This document shows, in pieces, positions 7,361 through 16,197 of a DNA stretch of 64,000 nt. This stretch comes from Aquimonas sp046318115 (GTDB lineage Bacteria; Pseudomonadota; Gammaproteobacteria; Xanthomonadales; Xanthomonadaceae). The stretch spans positions 1 to 64,000 of the forward strand of contig JBKCVA010000078.1 in the NCBI GenBank assembly GCA_046318115.1. Direction: 5' to 3'. A model generated the notes under the pieces. That model made no database searches. It worked only from the letters and a program-made list of their open reading frames with translations, and was not told the DNA's origin. Both the position numbers and the translations under genes were made by a program. Within the stretch, counting starts at the first letter, position 1; every line of letters begins with the position of its first letter.

Positions 7361-9204
7361 TGGACGCCGAACGCATTCGACAACCCGGCCTGGGCCTGTC
7401 GGATCACCAGAAAGGCATCGCGCAGGGCGTCGCGGTCGATTCGCGTGAGCTGGCTGGGGTTGATCCGGTTGTCGGTCTTCTCGCCGGCGGCGAGCTGGCT
7501 CGCTTGATGTTCGAGCTTGAGCCGCGACAGCAGGCGGAAGGCGGCCGCCAGTTCTGCGGCATCCGAGTCGACCATCTTTCCGAGTCGGCGCAGACCTTCG
7601 ATGCGCGCCAGACTGCCCGGCTCGCGGACGCCAGCAGCCAGGGCCCGCACGCGCAGCAGGTCGTTCAGCGGCAGGCTGCCGGCCTTCTTCATGTCCAGGG
7701 TGTCGCGGTGCTCGCCGCGATGCTCGACGACGAAGCGCCGGAACAGACCCAGCGGTACTTCGTGGGTCAGGGCATGCTTGGCGAGTACCGCGAGGAAAAT
7801 GCCGTGTCGCGGCGAGGCGTCGAACAGCGATTCCTGGAGGGCCTCGAAGAGGCTGCGGTCGCCGTGCACACAGCGCTGATCGAAGAAGATCGAGGCGTGC
7901 AGCAGGGCCTTGGGATCGGGCTCGTGCATCCAGTTGCGGAAATAGCCTTGCCACACATCGAGCGGCTGTCGCCAACGCGGGTTCTGCGCCATCACCTCGC
8001 CGTTGCAGTAGGTATAGCCGCAGGCGTCAAGCCCGGCGCAGACGAACCTGGCAAGGCTGTCGAAGTAGTCGGCGCCGGCCTCGTCGGGGGTGTGGGCGAG
8101 CAGAAGTCCGTTGTCCTGGTCGGTATGTGGGCCCTGTTCGTTGCGCGCCTGCGAGCCGAAAGCCAGCCATGCGTAGGCCATGGGCGGTGGGCCGAAGTGC
8201 GCCTCGGCCATGCGCAGCAGCTGTCGGGTCACGGCATCGGTGAGGGCCGTAAGCATGCGCATGACGTCCTCGGGGCGGGCGCCGTTGGCCAGCATCAGCG
8301 AGAACATCTGCGGCATGCGCGCGGTGACCTCCTTCAGGCCCTCGACGCTGTCCTGCTTGCTCACCTGGCGAACCAGATAGAGCGGATGCTGGGTCTGCAG
8401 ACTGACCAGGTCGCGGGTGGTGATCATGCCCGCCGGCTTGCCATCGCGGGTCAGCGGCAGGTGGTGGATGCCGCGGTTCGCCATCACCAGGAAGGCCTCG
8501 AACACCGGGCGATCGACATCGAGATGGGTCGGGTCGGCGGTCATGATCCGTGCGACCGGTTCGTTGGGGTCGAGCCCAACGGCGAGCACCCGATTGCGCA
8601 GGTCGCGATCGGTCACGATGCCTTGCATGCGCTCGCTGTCGCCGATCAGGATCGATGACACTCCGTGCTCCGACATCAGCTTCGCGGCGTCGCGAATGGT
8701 GGCGTGGGCGCCGACCATCACCGGGGCGCGGGCGCCCAGACGGCTGACTGGTGTGGCCATCAGCTCATTGCCGCCGCCGGACTCGGCCGCCGCCCGCATG
8801 CGCTCCTCGAGCGTCGATACGAAATGCTGCTCGAAGGCCGGATTGGCCGCGCGCAGGCTGTTGAATTCGGCGACCGGCAACAGATAGAGGAGGCCGTCCT
8901 CGATCAGGGTCACCCGGTTGCGCACCGGTTTGCCGGTCAGCAGCGAAGGCAGTCCGTAACTCTCGCCCTCGGCGAGCCGGTTGATCAGCCGGCCTGACCC
9001 GTCGTGCACCTCGACGGCGCCACGCCGGATCACCGCCAGCGTCGTGTTGGCCTGCCCGATGTGCAGCAGCACCTCGCCGCGGCGGCGGTAGATGATCTCT
9101 ATCCTGCGCGCCGCGGTTTCCAGCTGTTCGGGCGTCAGCCGGTCGAAGGGCGCGTGCCCGCGCAGGAAACCTGCAACCTCGGCGAGTTCAGGGCTGGTGC
9201 TCAT
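7357..9204 (-). CDS. cNMP-binding/CBS/DUF294 putative nucleotidyltransferase
   Basis: This 615-residue cytosolic protein has a regulatory head and a nucleotidyltransferase-like body. Residues about 15-130 look like a cyclic-nucleotide-binding barrel (IYRRRGEVLLHIGQ, GRLINRLAEGESYGL). Residues about 160-285 hold two CBS motifs (MSEHGVSSILIGD; MANRGIHHLPLTRDGKPAGMI). The DUF294 domain follows, with the GlnD-like motif FGSQARNEQG then TDQDNGLLL, the G-S and two acidic residues expected of a nucleotidyltransferase, and a C-terminal helical DUF294_C region. The substrate is unknown. The cNMP and CBS domains suggest control by nucleotides. It is the first gene of a two-gene operon with the exonuclease. 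Confidence 0.85.
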   Translation of the reverse strand: MSTSPELAEVAGFLRGHAPFDRLTPEQLETAARRIEIIYRRRGEVLLHIGQANTTLAVIRRGAVEVHDGSGRLINRLAEGESYGLPSLLTGKPVRNRVTLIEDGLLYLLPVAEFNSLRAANPAFEQHFVSTLEERMRAAAESGGGNELMATPVSRLGARAPVMVGAHATIRDAAKLMSEHGVSSILIGDSERMQGIVTDRDLRNRVLAVGLDPNEPVARIMTADPTHLDVDRPVFEAFLVMANRGIHHLPLTRDGKPAGMITTRDLVSLQTQHPLYLVRQVSKQDSVEGLKEVTARMPQMFSLMLANGARPEDVMRMLTALTDAVTRQLLRMAEAHFGPPPMAYAWLAFGSQARNEQGPHTDQDNGLLLAHTPDEAGADYFDSLARFVCAGLDACGYTYCNGEVMAQNPRWRQPLDVWQGYFRNWMHEPDPKALLHASIFFDQRCVHGDRSLFEALQESLFDASPRHGIFLAVLAKHALTHEVPLGLFRRFVVEHRGEHRDTLDMKKAGSLPLNDLLRVRALAAGVREPGSLARIEGLRRLGKMVDSDAAELAAAFRLLSRLKLEHQASQLAAGEKTDNRINPSQLTRIDRDALRDAFLVIRQAQAGLSNAFGVQ

Positions 9205-9563
9205 GGCAGCGGCTCGCAGTCGGGGCCTTCACCTTAACGCCGACGGCCCGGTCCGGCGATGCGGCTTTGGGTGTAGACCCCTGTGCTCCGCGCGCGGAGC
9301 GTCCGTCCTTGCGCTGCCCGCCGGATTCCGCGAGAGCGCTCGGGCGCGCGGGCTGCGCTGTCCGAGCATGACGGGGCAGGTGATGTCCAGCTCCACGGTC
9401 ATGGTTGGCCACGACCATCCAGTGTCCACAGCACGCCACGGGGATGCCCGCAGGTGCGCTGCGCCCGACCCAAGCCGGCCGAGTCGGTCCGAGGGCGCGC
9501 CCGCGCGAGCACGCGGACGGTTAAACTGCACGACTGCCCTCCAGATCCCCGAACATCCCCGCC
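9205..9563. other. Divergent intergenic region between DUF294 gene and leuS
   Basis: No convincing gene is visible in these 359 bases. They must contain the promoters for the leftward DUF294-exonuclease pair and the rightward leuS. A perfect 16-base palindrome, GCTCCGCGCGCGGAGC, lies at 9285-9300. A weak -10-like TAAACT is at 9522-9527 ahead of leuS, without a matching -35. Short frames here have no recognisable product. Confidence 0.5.
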
Positions 9564-12281
9564 ATGCAAGAGAACTTCGACCCCAAATCCATCGAAGCGG
9601 CCGCCCAGAGCTTCTGGGACCGTACCCGTGCCTTCGAGGTCGTCGAGGACAGCTCGCGGCCGAAGTACTACTGCCTGTCGATGCTGCCGTATCCCTCGGG
9701 CGCGCTGCACATGGGCCATGTGCGCAACTACACGATCGGCGACGTCATCAGCCGCTACAAACGCATGCAGGGCTTCAATGTGCTGCAGCCGATGGGCTGG
9801 GACGCCTTCGGCCTGCCGGCCGAGAACGCCGCGATCAAGAACAAGACCGCGCCGGCCAAGTGGACCTACGCCAACATCGATCACATGCGCGGGCAGCTGA
9901 AGCGCCTGGGTTTTGCCTACGACTGGTCGCGTGAAGTCACCACTTGCACGCCCGAGTACTACCGCTGGGAGCAGCAGTTCTTCACCCGGCTCTTCGAGAA
10001 GGGTCTGGTCTACCGCAAGAACAGCGTGGTCAACTGGGACCCGATCGACCAGACCGTACTGGCCAATGAGCAGGTGATCGATGGCCGCGGGTGGCGCTCG
10101 GGCGCGGTGGTCGAGAAGCGCGAGATTCCGCAGTGGTTCCTGAGGATCACCGCCTACGCCGATGAGCTGCTGGAGGGCCTCGACACGCTGGAAGGCTGGC
10201 CGGAAGCGGTCAAGACCATGCAGCGCAACTGGATCGGCCGCTCGGAAGGGCTGGAGATCCAGTTCGGCGTCGAAGGCACGGACGAGCCCCTCACAGTTTT
10301 CACCACCCGCCCCGACACCCTGATGGGCGTCACCTTCGTCACCGTCGCCGCCGAGCATCCGCTGGCGCTGGACGCCGCGAAGGATGACCCCGCCCTGGCC
10401 GCCTTCATCGAGCGCTGCAAGCAGGGCGCGGTCAACGAAGCCGAGCTGGAAACCCAGGAGAAGCTGGGTGCGCCCACCGGCCGCTACGCGCTGCATCCGA
10501 TCAGCGGCGAGCGCGTGCCGATCTGGATCGGCAACTTCGTGCTGATGGGCTATGGCACCGGCGCCGTGATGGGCGTGCCCGGCCACGACGAGCGCGACGG
10601 CGAGTTCGCGCGCAAGTACGGCCTGCCGATCCGCATGGTCATCATCAATCCTGACGTGCGCGACGCCATCGAGGAGCTGCGCCGGGACGCTCAGAAAGGC
10701 GGCGACGCGCTGACCACTGCGCTCGGCGGCGGCGCCCTGCGCGATGTCTTCGAGCCCTCGGCGGCCGTCCAGGTGATCGAGCAGTTCGAGGCGGCGATCC
10801 AGCAGCAGGCCGCCTTCACCGAGCGCGGCTGGCTGGTCAATTCCGGCGAGTTCGACGGCCTCGACTTCGCGGAGGCCTTCGAGGCCATCGCGGCGAAACT
10901 CGAATCCCTGGGCCGCGGCACCCGTCGCGTCAACTACCGTTTGCGCGACTGGGGCGTCAGCCGCCAGCGCTACTGGGGCTGCCCGATTCCAATGCTGTAC
11001 GACGGCGAGGGCAATGCCCGCGCGGTGCCCGAGGACCAGCTGCCGGTTCTGCTGCCCGAGGACGTGAGCTTCTCGGGCGTGGCCTCGCCGATCAAGGCCG
11101 ACCCCGAGTGGCGCAAGTACAGCGACCCGGCGACAGGTGCGGCCTTCGAGCGCGAGACCGACACCTTCGACACCTTCATGGAGTCGAGCTGGTACTACGC
11201 CCGCTACTGCTGCCCGGGTGCCAACGACATGCTGGATGGCCGCGCCAAGTACTGGCTGCCGGTCGACCAGTACATCGGCGGCATCGAGCATGCGGTAATG
11301 CACCTGATGTACTTCCGCTTCTTCCACAAGCTGCTGCGCGACGCCGGCTATGTGGACAGCGACGAGCCGGCGACCAACCTCCTCTGCCAGGGCATGGTCA
11401 TCGCCGATACGTTCTTCCGTACCGAGGCTGACGGCAGCAGGACCTGGATCAACCCGGCCGACGTCGACCTGCAGAAGGACGAGCGTGGCCGCGTCACCGG
11501 CGCCACCCTGTGCGCCGATGGCCAGCCGGTGCAGATCGGCGGCAGCGAGAAGATGTCGAAGGCCAAGAACAATGGCGTTAGCCCGCAGGCCATGATCGAC
11601 AAGTACGGCGCCGACACGGTGCGCCTGTTCTCGATGTTCGCCGCGCCGCCGGACCAGAGCCTGGAGTGGAACGAGGCCGGTGTTGAAGGCATGGCGCGCT
11701 TTATGCGCCGGCTGTGGACGGCCGTGCATCGCCACGTCAGCCCGGGCGCCGCGCCGGCGCTGGACGCAGCGGCACTCAATGCCGAGCAGAAGGCCCTGCG
11801 CCGCAAGCTGCACGAGACCATCGAGAAGGTCGGTGACGACATTGGTCGTCGCCACGCCTTCAATACCGCGATTGCCGCGGTGATGGAACTCTTGAACGCG
11901 CTGACCAAGTCCGATGACGACAGCGCGCAGGGCAGGGCGGTGCGGCAGGAGGCCTACACGGCGATCGCTTTGATGCTGAACCCGATCACCCCGCACACCA
12001 GCCACGCCCTGTGGCAGGCCTTGGGCCACGGCGAAATCCTGATCGAGGACCAGCCCTTCCCGAGGGCCGATCCGGCCGCCCTGGTGCGCGACGCGCTCAC
12101 CCTCGCGGTGCAGGTCAATGGCAAGCTGCGCGGGACGGTCGAGGTGGCGGTGGACGCCGCGCGGGAGGCCGTCGAGCAGCTGGCCCTGGCCGAGCCCGCG
12201 GTGCAGCGCGCGCTCGAAGGCCTCACGGTGCGCAAGGTGATCGTGGTGCCCGGGAAAATCGTCAACATCGTCGCCGCCTGA
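9564..12281 (+). CDS. leuS: Leucyl-tRNA synthetase
   Basis: This 905-residue class I synthetase charges tRNA-Leu. The HIGH motif is HMGH (residues 49-52) within LPYPSGALHMGHVRNYTIGD. The CP1 editing domain contains the threonine-rich TVFTTRPDTLMG and the GHDERD segment. The second signature reads KMSKA (663-667) instead of the usual KMSKS, followed by the normal KNNG. The C-terminal anticodon-binding and extension domains are complete. It is longer than E. coli LeuRS (860), with an apparent insert after the editing domain (DAIEELRRDAQKGGDAL to about IQQQAAF). The ATG start is supported by homology of the first residues. Confidence 0.97.
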   Translation: MQENFDPKSIEAAAQSFWDRTRAFEVVEDSSRPKYYCLSMLPYPSGALHMGHVRNYTIGDVISRYKRMQGFNVLQPMGWDAFGLPAENAAIKNKTAPAKWTYANIDHMRGQLKRLGFAYDWSREVTTCTPEYYRWEQQFFTRLFEKGLVYRKNSVVNWDPIDQTVLANEQVIDGRGWRSGAVVEKREIPQWFLRITAYADELLEGLDTLEGWPEAVKTMQRNWIGRSEGLEIQFGVEGTDEPLTVFTTRPDTLMGVTFVTVAAEHPLALDAAKDDPALAAFIERCKQGAVNEAELETQEKLGAPTGRYALHPISGERVPIWIGNFVLMGYGTGAVMGVPGHDERDGEFARKYGLPIRMVIINPDVRDAIEELRRDAQKGGDALTTALGGGALRDVFEPSAAVQVIEQFEAAIQQQAAFTERGWLVNSGEFDGLDFAEAFEAIAAKLESLGRGTRRVNYRLRDWGVSRQRYWGCPIPMLYDGEGNARAVPEDQLPVLLPEDVSFSGVASPIKADPEWRKYSDPATGAAFERETDTFDTFMESSWYYARYCCPGANDMLDGRAKYWLPVDQYIGGIEHAVMHLMYFRFFHKLLRDAGYVDSDEPATNLLCQGMVIADTFFRTEADGSRTWINPADVDLQKDERGRVTGATLCADGQPVQIGGSEKMSKAKNNGVSPQAMIDKYGADTVRLFSMFAAPPDQSLEWNEAGVEGMARFMRRLWTAVHRHVSPGAAPALDAAALNAEQKALRRKLHETIEKVGDDIGRRHAFNTAIAAVMELLNALTKSDDDSAQGRAVRQEAYTAIALMLNPITPHTSHALWQALGHGEILIEDQPFPRADPAALVRDALTLAVQVNGKLRGTVEVAVDAAREAVEQLALAEPAVQRALEGLTVRKVIVVPGKIVNIVAA

Positions 12282-12300
12282 GGCGGCGATAATGTGGCAC

Positions 12301-12324
12301 GCCCACCGGGCCAGACCGGTGGGC
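12301..12324 (+). terminator. Perfect hairpin after leuS
   Basis: A 9-base perfect inverted repeat, GCCCACCGG and CCGGTGGGC, with a 6-base loop lies 20 bases after the leuS stop and 12 bases before the tRNA gene. There is no T tract, so it may be a weak terminator, a processing signal or a transcript-end stabiliser, not a classic intrinsic terminator. Confidence 0.45.
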
Positions 12325-12331
12325 GCGGAAC

Positions 12332-12414
<83 letters not shown>

Positions 12415-12434
12415 CTTTCTCACAGGGTGTCCTG

Positions 12435-12971
12435 ATGCCGATCGTGTTGACGCAAGCCTCGCGCTATCGCGTGCCGAAAGCCGGCCTGCTGAAAGCCAGC
12501 CTGCTGCTGGCCTGCCTGCTGCTCGCCGCCTGCGGCTTCCGCCTGCGCGAGGACGTGCGCCTGCCGGACAACTTGAAGACCCTACGTTTGGCTCAAGTGG
12601 ATCCGTACTCGGCTTTGGCTCGCGACCTGCAGGCGGCGCTGGAGCGTGCCGGTGCGCAGGTCGTGGAAGATCCGGCCCTTCCGGCCTCGGTGCTGCGCAT
12701 CGATCGGCTGGAAGAGCGCCGCAGCCCGTTGACCGTCGATGCCGCCGGCCGCGCGCAGGAGTTCGAGATGGTGCTGAGCGCCGAGGTCTCCCTGGCGGAT
12801 GCGGCCGGCGCTTACGTGATGTCGCCGCAGACCATCGAGCTGCGCCGCGACTACCTGTTCGATACCGCACAGGCGCAGGGCACCTCGAACGAGGAGGAGC
12901 TGATGCGCGAAGAGCTGCAGCGCGAGCTGGTGCAGGCCATCCTGCGACGGATCGACTCGGCCCTGCGCTGA
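12435..12971 (+). CDS. lptE: LPS-assembly lipoprotein LptE
   Basis: This 178-residue outer-membrane lipoprotein plugs the LptD barrel and helps insert LPS into the outer leaflet. The N-terminus has a hydrophobic stretch (about 20-32) ending in the lipobox LLAAC, so Cys33 would be lipidated; the residue after it is Gly, consistent with outer-membrane sorting. GFRLRE at the mature start is the classic LptE (RlpB) opening. The rest alternates short strands and helices, ending in a basic helix (RELVQAILRRIDSAL). It follows leuS, as in E. coli, and its stop overlaps the holA start by 1 base. Confidence 0.92.
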   Translation: MPIVLTQASRYRVPKAGLLKASLLLACLLLAACGFRLREDVRLPDNLKTLRLAQVDPYSALARDLQAALERAGAQVVEDPALPASVLRIDRLEERRSPLTVDAAGRAQEFEMVLSAEVSLADAAGAYVMSPQTIELRRDYLFDTAQAQGTSNEEELMREELQRELVQAILRRIDSALR

Positions 12972-13993
12972 TGTTCGGCGCGGCGACTTCAGCAGGCGCG
13001 GGTGGCGACTTGCCACCGGTGGTGCTGATTGCCAGCAGCGAAGCCCTGCTGCGGGTGGAAGCCGCCGACCGCCTGCGCGCGCAGGCGCGTGCCGCGGGCT
13101 ATACCGAGCGTGAGATCTTCGAGGTCGACGCACGCTTCGACTGGTCGCAGGTGCAGGCCAGCTGCGCGGCGATGTCGCTGTTCGCCAGTCGCCGCATCGT
13201 CGAGCTGCGCATCGCTTCGGGCAAGCCCAACAAGGACGGCGTGGAGTGGCTGCAGGACTACTGCCGCAACCCCGCCCCGGACGTACTGCTGCTGATCCTC
13301 TGCGAGGACTGGAGCAAAAAGCATGAGGGCGCCTGGTTCACCGCCGTGCAGAAGGCCGGCCGCGCCCAGGTGCTGTGGCCGATCAAGGTGCACGAGATGT
13401 CCGGATGGCTCGGCCAGCGGCTGCGCTCGCAGGGGCTTGAAGCCAGTCGCGAGGCGCTGGAGCTGCTGGTTGATCGGGTCGAAGGCAACCTGCTGGCGGC
13501 GGCTCAGGAGGTCGACAAGCTGGCCCTGCTCAGACCCGAAGGCCGTATCGACGTCGACTTTATGGCCAACGCAGTGGCCGACAACGCGCGCTACGACGTG
13601 TTCGGCCTGAGCGACGCGGCGATCGGCGGCGATGCCCAGCGCGCGCTGCAAATGCTCGCCGGCCTGCGTGCCGAAGGCGAAGCCGTGCCGGCCCTGGTCA
13701 GCTGGCTGTCAGGCCAAGTGCAGCAGCTGCTGCGGGTGGCCGAGGCCAAGTCACGCGGCGCCAATGTCGAATCGGCCCTGCAGGCGGCCGGCGTGTGGTC
13801 TTCGCGGCAGGGGCCGTTCAAGAAGGCGCTGGCGCGCGGCGACGTCGCGCATTTCGAGGCCCTGCTGGCGCAGTGCGCGAAGATCGAGCGCATTGGCAAG
13901 GGACGTGAGCAGGGCGACGGCTGGCGTGAGCTGGAGCGGCTGCTGGTCGCCCTGGCCGAGCCGCAGGTGCGTCAGACCCTGCTGGCCGGCTGA
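12971..13993 (+). CDS. holA: DNA polymerase III delta subunit HolA
   Basis: This 340-residue clamp-loader subunit opens the beta sliding clamp. The AAA+-like fold without a working P-loop is typical: VVLIASSEALLRVEAADRLR at the N-terminus, then the beta-binding region with SLFASRRIVELRI. Domain II contains VHEMSGWLGQRLRSQGLEAS and GNLLAAAQEVDKLALL, and the collar helices form the C-terminal third. Length matches E. coli HolA (343). It overlaps lptE at TGATG and is followed by nadD after 7 bases, the conserved lptE-holA-nadD order. Confidence 0.94.
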   Translation: MFGAATSAGAGGDLPPVVLIASSEALLRVEAADRLRAQARAAGYTEREIFEVDARFDWSQVQASCAAMSLFASRRIVELRIASGKPNKDGVEWLQDYCRNPAPDVLLLILCEDWSKKHEGAWFTAVQKAGRAQVLWPIKVHEMSGWLGQRLRSQGLEASREALELLVDRVEGNLLAAAQEVDKLALLRPEGRIDVDFMANAVADNARYDVFGLSDAAIGGDAQRALQMLAGLRAEGEAVPALVSWLSGQVQQLLRVAEAKSRGANVESALQAAGVWSSRQGPFKKALARGDVAHFEALLAQCAKIERIGKGREQGDGWRELERLLVALAEPQVRQTLLAG

Positions 13994-14000
13994 GCGCGCG

Positions 14001-14690
14001 ATGAGCCCCGCGCGTCCGCTGCACCTTGTCTACGGCGGCACCTTCGATCCGGTCCATCGGGGCCACACCGGCATTGCCCGTGCCGCGCGCGATGCCCTGC
14101 TGGCGGCCGACCTCGAAGTCGCTACGTTCGACTTCCTGCCGAACGCGGACCCGCCGCATCGCGCACCGCCGGGTGCGGCGGCAGGCCACCGCGTGGCCAT
14201 GCTGTGGCTGGCGTTGGCCGGCGAGCGCGGCTTCGGCATCGACCTGCGCGAGCTGCGCCGCGCTGGCGCCTCCTACATGGTCGATACGCTGGAGGATCTG
14301 CGCGGTGAGCTTGGGCCGCAGGCACCGCTGGTGCTGCTGCTGGGCGAGGACGCCTGGCGCGGCTTCGATCGCTGGCAGCGTTGGCAGGCGATTCCGGGGC
14401 TCGCCCATCTGCTGGTGGTCAACCGCCCGCATGCTGGCCACGCCGACGCGCCGCCCGCACTCGCAGCGCTGGCGCGAACGCATGCGCTGCCCTTGGCGAA
14501 GCTGGGCGAGGCCCCCGCGGGCGGCATCTGCATGATCGAGCTGCCGCCTGAAGCGGCTTCGGCCACCGAAGTGCGTGCGGCCGTGGCCCGCGCCGATGCC
14601 GCGGCGATCTCGGCGTACCTCGACCCCGCGGTGGCCGCCTACATCGCGCGCCACGGGCTGTACGCGCCGCCGTTGCCCGGCGCAAGCTGA
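14001..14690 (+). CDS. nadD: Nicotinate-nucleotide adenylyltransferase NadD
   Basis: This 229-residue enzyme transfers AMP from ATP to nicotinate mononucleotide in NAD synthesis. The nucleotidyltransferase signature GGTFDPVHRGH occupies residues 12-22, with catalytic His19 and His22. The second motif (I-S/T-x-T/S-x-x-R) appears as EAASATEVRAAV near residue 190, slightly divergent. The ATG at 14001 is 7 bases after the holA stop and gives the expected N-terminus; a longer reading frame runs back into holA and is not used. Confidence 0.94.
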   Translation: MSPARPLHLVYGGTFDPVHRGHTGIARAARDALLAADLEVATFDFLPNADPPHRAPPGAAAGHRVAMLWLALAGERGFGIDLRELRRAGASYMVDTLEDLRGELGPQAPLVLLLGEDAWRGFDRWQRWQAIPGLAHLLVVNRPHAGHADAPPALAALARTHALPLAKLGEAPAGGICMIELPPEAASATEVRAAVARADAAAISAYLDPAVAAYIARHGLYAPPLPGAS

Positions 14691-14774
14691 ACCGTGCGGC
14701 CGGCGCCTGCCGGCGGGCTCACCTATACTTTCCCCTCGCGCCCTTGGGCGTCCCTTCCGCAACAGGTCAGCGTC

Positions 14775-15209
14775 TTGAATCCGAAAGCCCCCGCCACGCC
14801 CGCCCCGCGCGCCCGCGCCGCCAAGAAGACCGCCCCGGGCGGCCCCTCGCCGGAAGCCCTGAACGAGCGCATCCGCTTCGCGCTGGAAGAGATCAAGGCT
14901 CGCGACATCCGCGAGATCGACGTCCGTGGCAAGGCCGGCTTCACCGACACCCTGTTCATCGCTTCCGGCACCTCGACCCGCCACGTCAAGGCGATTGCCG
15001 ACGAGGTGCAGAAGCGCATCAAGGAAATCGGCGCCATGCCGATCGGCGTCGAGGGCGAGCGCGAGGCCGAGTGGGTGCTGGTCGACCTCGGTGACGCGGT
15101 GGTCCATGTGTTCCTGCCGCGCGTGCGCGAGTTCTACGCGCTGGAGCGGCTGTGGAGTGTCGATGGCGACACGCCGCGGGCCGCGGATGCCGAGACCGAC
15201 GAAGTCTGA
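14775..15209 (+). CDS. rsfS: Ribosomal silencing factor RsfS
   Basis: This protein of about 144 residues binds ribosomal protein L14 and blocks subunit joining in starvation. The Iojap/RsfS domain is clear: ALEEIKARDIREIDVRGKAG, FIASGTSTRHVKAIADEV, PIGVEGEREAEWVLVDLGD and VVHVFLPRVREFYALERLW. The start is uncertain. TTG at 14775 follows an AGG-containing stretch and a -10-like TATACT at 14724-14729. A GTG at 14694 would add about 27 residues that lack family character and would lie upstream of that TATACT. A basic Pro/Ala-rich leader precedes the domain either way. Confidence 0.9.
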   Translation: MNPKAPATPAPRARAAKKTAPGGPSPEALNERIRFALEEIKARDIREIDVRGKAGFTDTLFIASGTSTRHVKAIADEVQKRIKEIGAMPIGVEGEREAEWVLVDLGDAVVHVFLPRVREFYALERLWSVDGDTPRAADAETDEV

Positions 15210-15239
15210 TCCGGCCCACCTGGCTTCCGGGCACGCGGC

Positions 15240-15713
15240 ATGAAAGCCCAGCTGATCGCGGTCGGCACCGGCATGCCGGACTGGGTGCAGATCGCCTGCG
15301 CCGACTACTTCAAGCGGCTCTCGCACTGGCTGCCGCTGCAGCTGGTGGAGCTGGCGCCCGGCGAGCGCGGCAAGGGCCGTGACACCGCTCGTGCAATGGA
15401 AGACGAGGCCAAGCGCCTGCTGGCCGCGGTGCCGCGCGGCACGCACATCGTCCTGCTGGATGGCCGCGGCCGTGCGCATTCGAGCGAGCAGCTGGCCGAG
15501 CGCATGCAGGCCTGGCGCATGCAGGGCCAGGATCTGGCTTTTCTGATCGGCGGGCCGGACGGATTCCACGAGTCGGTGCGCCACGCGGCTGGCGAAAGCT
15601 GGTCATTGGGCCCGCTGACCCTGCCGCATCCGCTGGTGCGCGTGGTGGCGGCCGAGCAGCTCTATCGGGCCTGCAGCCTGCTGGCGAATCATCCTTACCA
15701 TCGGGGTGGCTGA
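15240..15713 (+). CDS. rlmH: 23S rRNA pseudouridine1915 N3-methyltransferase RlmH
   Basis: This 157-residue SPOUT methyltransferase modifies pseudouridine 1915 in helix 69 of 23S rRNA. The knot region is visible in DLAFLIGGPDGF and LSLGPLTLPH-like WSLGPLTLPHPLVRV, and the protein ends in the conserved HPYHRGG. Length equals the E. coli protein (155). The rsfS-rlmH pairing is widely conserved. The gene converges on the RES/Xre pair with only 7 bases between the stops. Confidence 0.95.
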   Translation: MKAQLIAVGTGMPDWVQIACADYFKRLSHWLPLQLVELAPGERGKGRDTARAMEDEAKRLLAAVPRGTHIVLLDGRGRAHSSEQLAERMQAWRMQGQDLAFLIGGPDGFHESVRHAAGESWSLGPLTLPHPLVRVVAAEQLYRACSLLANHPYHRGG

Positions 15714-15720
15714 GGCGCTG

Positions 15721-16197
15721 TCACTTCCACGCCCGCGGATCGTAGGCGTAGGGCAGGCGCGCGACCTCGCGCACGGCGTGTCCGCCCAGTGCGGCGCAGT
15801 TGATCAACACGTTGTACTCGCCGTGGCTCAGCCAGTGATCGGTCGGCAGTAGAACAGAGGGCACGGCGGCGGCGAGCGGGCGGCCGTTGCGTGCCCATTC
15901 GCTGCCCCATTGTTGAGTCGAGTGGGGTGCGGCGGCGGCTCGCCAGTCGGCGGGCAGTGCGGCGGGGCGATCAAGCGCACAGTCATCGGGCAGCTCGAAA
16001 CCGACAGCCACCAGCGCGATGTCGGCGACCTGTCGTTCGGCATGCACGAACTTCTCGACCGCTGCCAGAGCCAGCGTGGTGCTGGTGTACACCAGCGCCG
16101 TGCCGACCCGGTTCCAGCGGCCGCCGAAGCGCGCGGCGCCGATGCCGTGCAGCGCCGTGTCGGCATGCTTCAGCGCCTCGACCCGCCAGACGATCAC
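15721..16197 (-). CDS. RES-domain toxin
   Basis: This 158-residue protein has the RES domain (named for Arg, Glu and Ser residues). Family points are present: GAARFGGRWNRVGTALVYTS (Arg and Tyr), AAVEKFVH (Glu), and the Ser and Asn around LSHGEYNVLIN. Characterised RES toxins degrade NAD or ADP-ribosylate a metabolic enzyme, halting growth. The start codon overlaps the stop of the upstream antitoxin gene by 4 bases (ATGA), the usual antitoxin-first order. All conserved positions seem intact, so an active toxin is likely. Confidence 0.88.
   Translation of the reverse strand: MIVWRVEALKHADTALHGIGAARFGGRWNRVGTALVYTSTTLALAAVEKFVHAERQVADIALVAVGFELPDDCALDRPAALPADWRAAAAPHSTQQWGSEWARNGRPLAAAVPSVLLPTDHWLSHGEYNVLINCAALGGHAVREVARLPYAYDPRAWK

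Noticed and set aside
7309..8658. 449-codon plus-strand open frame across the DUF294 gene
   Set aside because: The opposite strand carries cNMP, CBS and DUF294 motifs; this frame has none.
9399..12029. 876-codon minus-strand open frame across leuS
   Set aside because: It is antisense to leuS and runs through its whole catalytic domain; no family motifs.
14722..14774. Leader peptide before rsfS
   Set aside because: The open stretch from GTG 14694 has no ribosome site and no run of regulatory codons.
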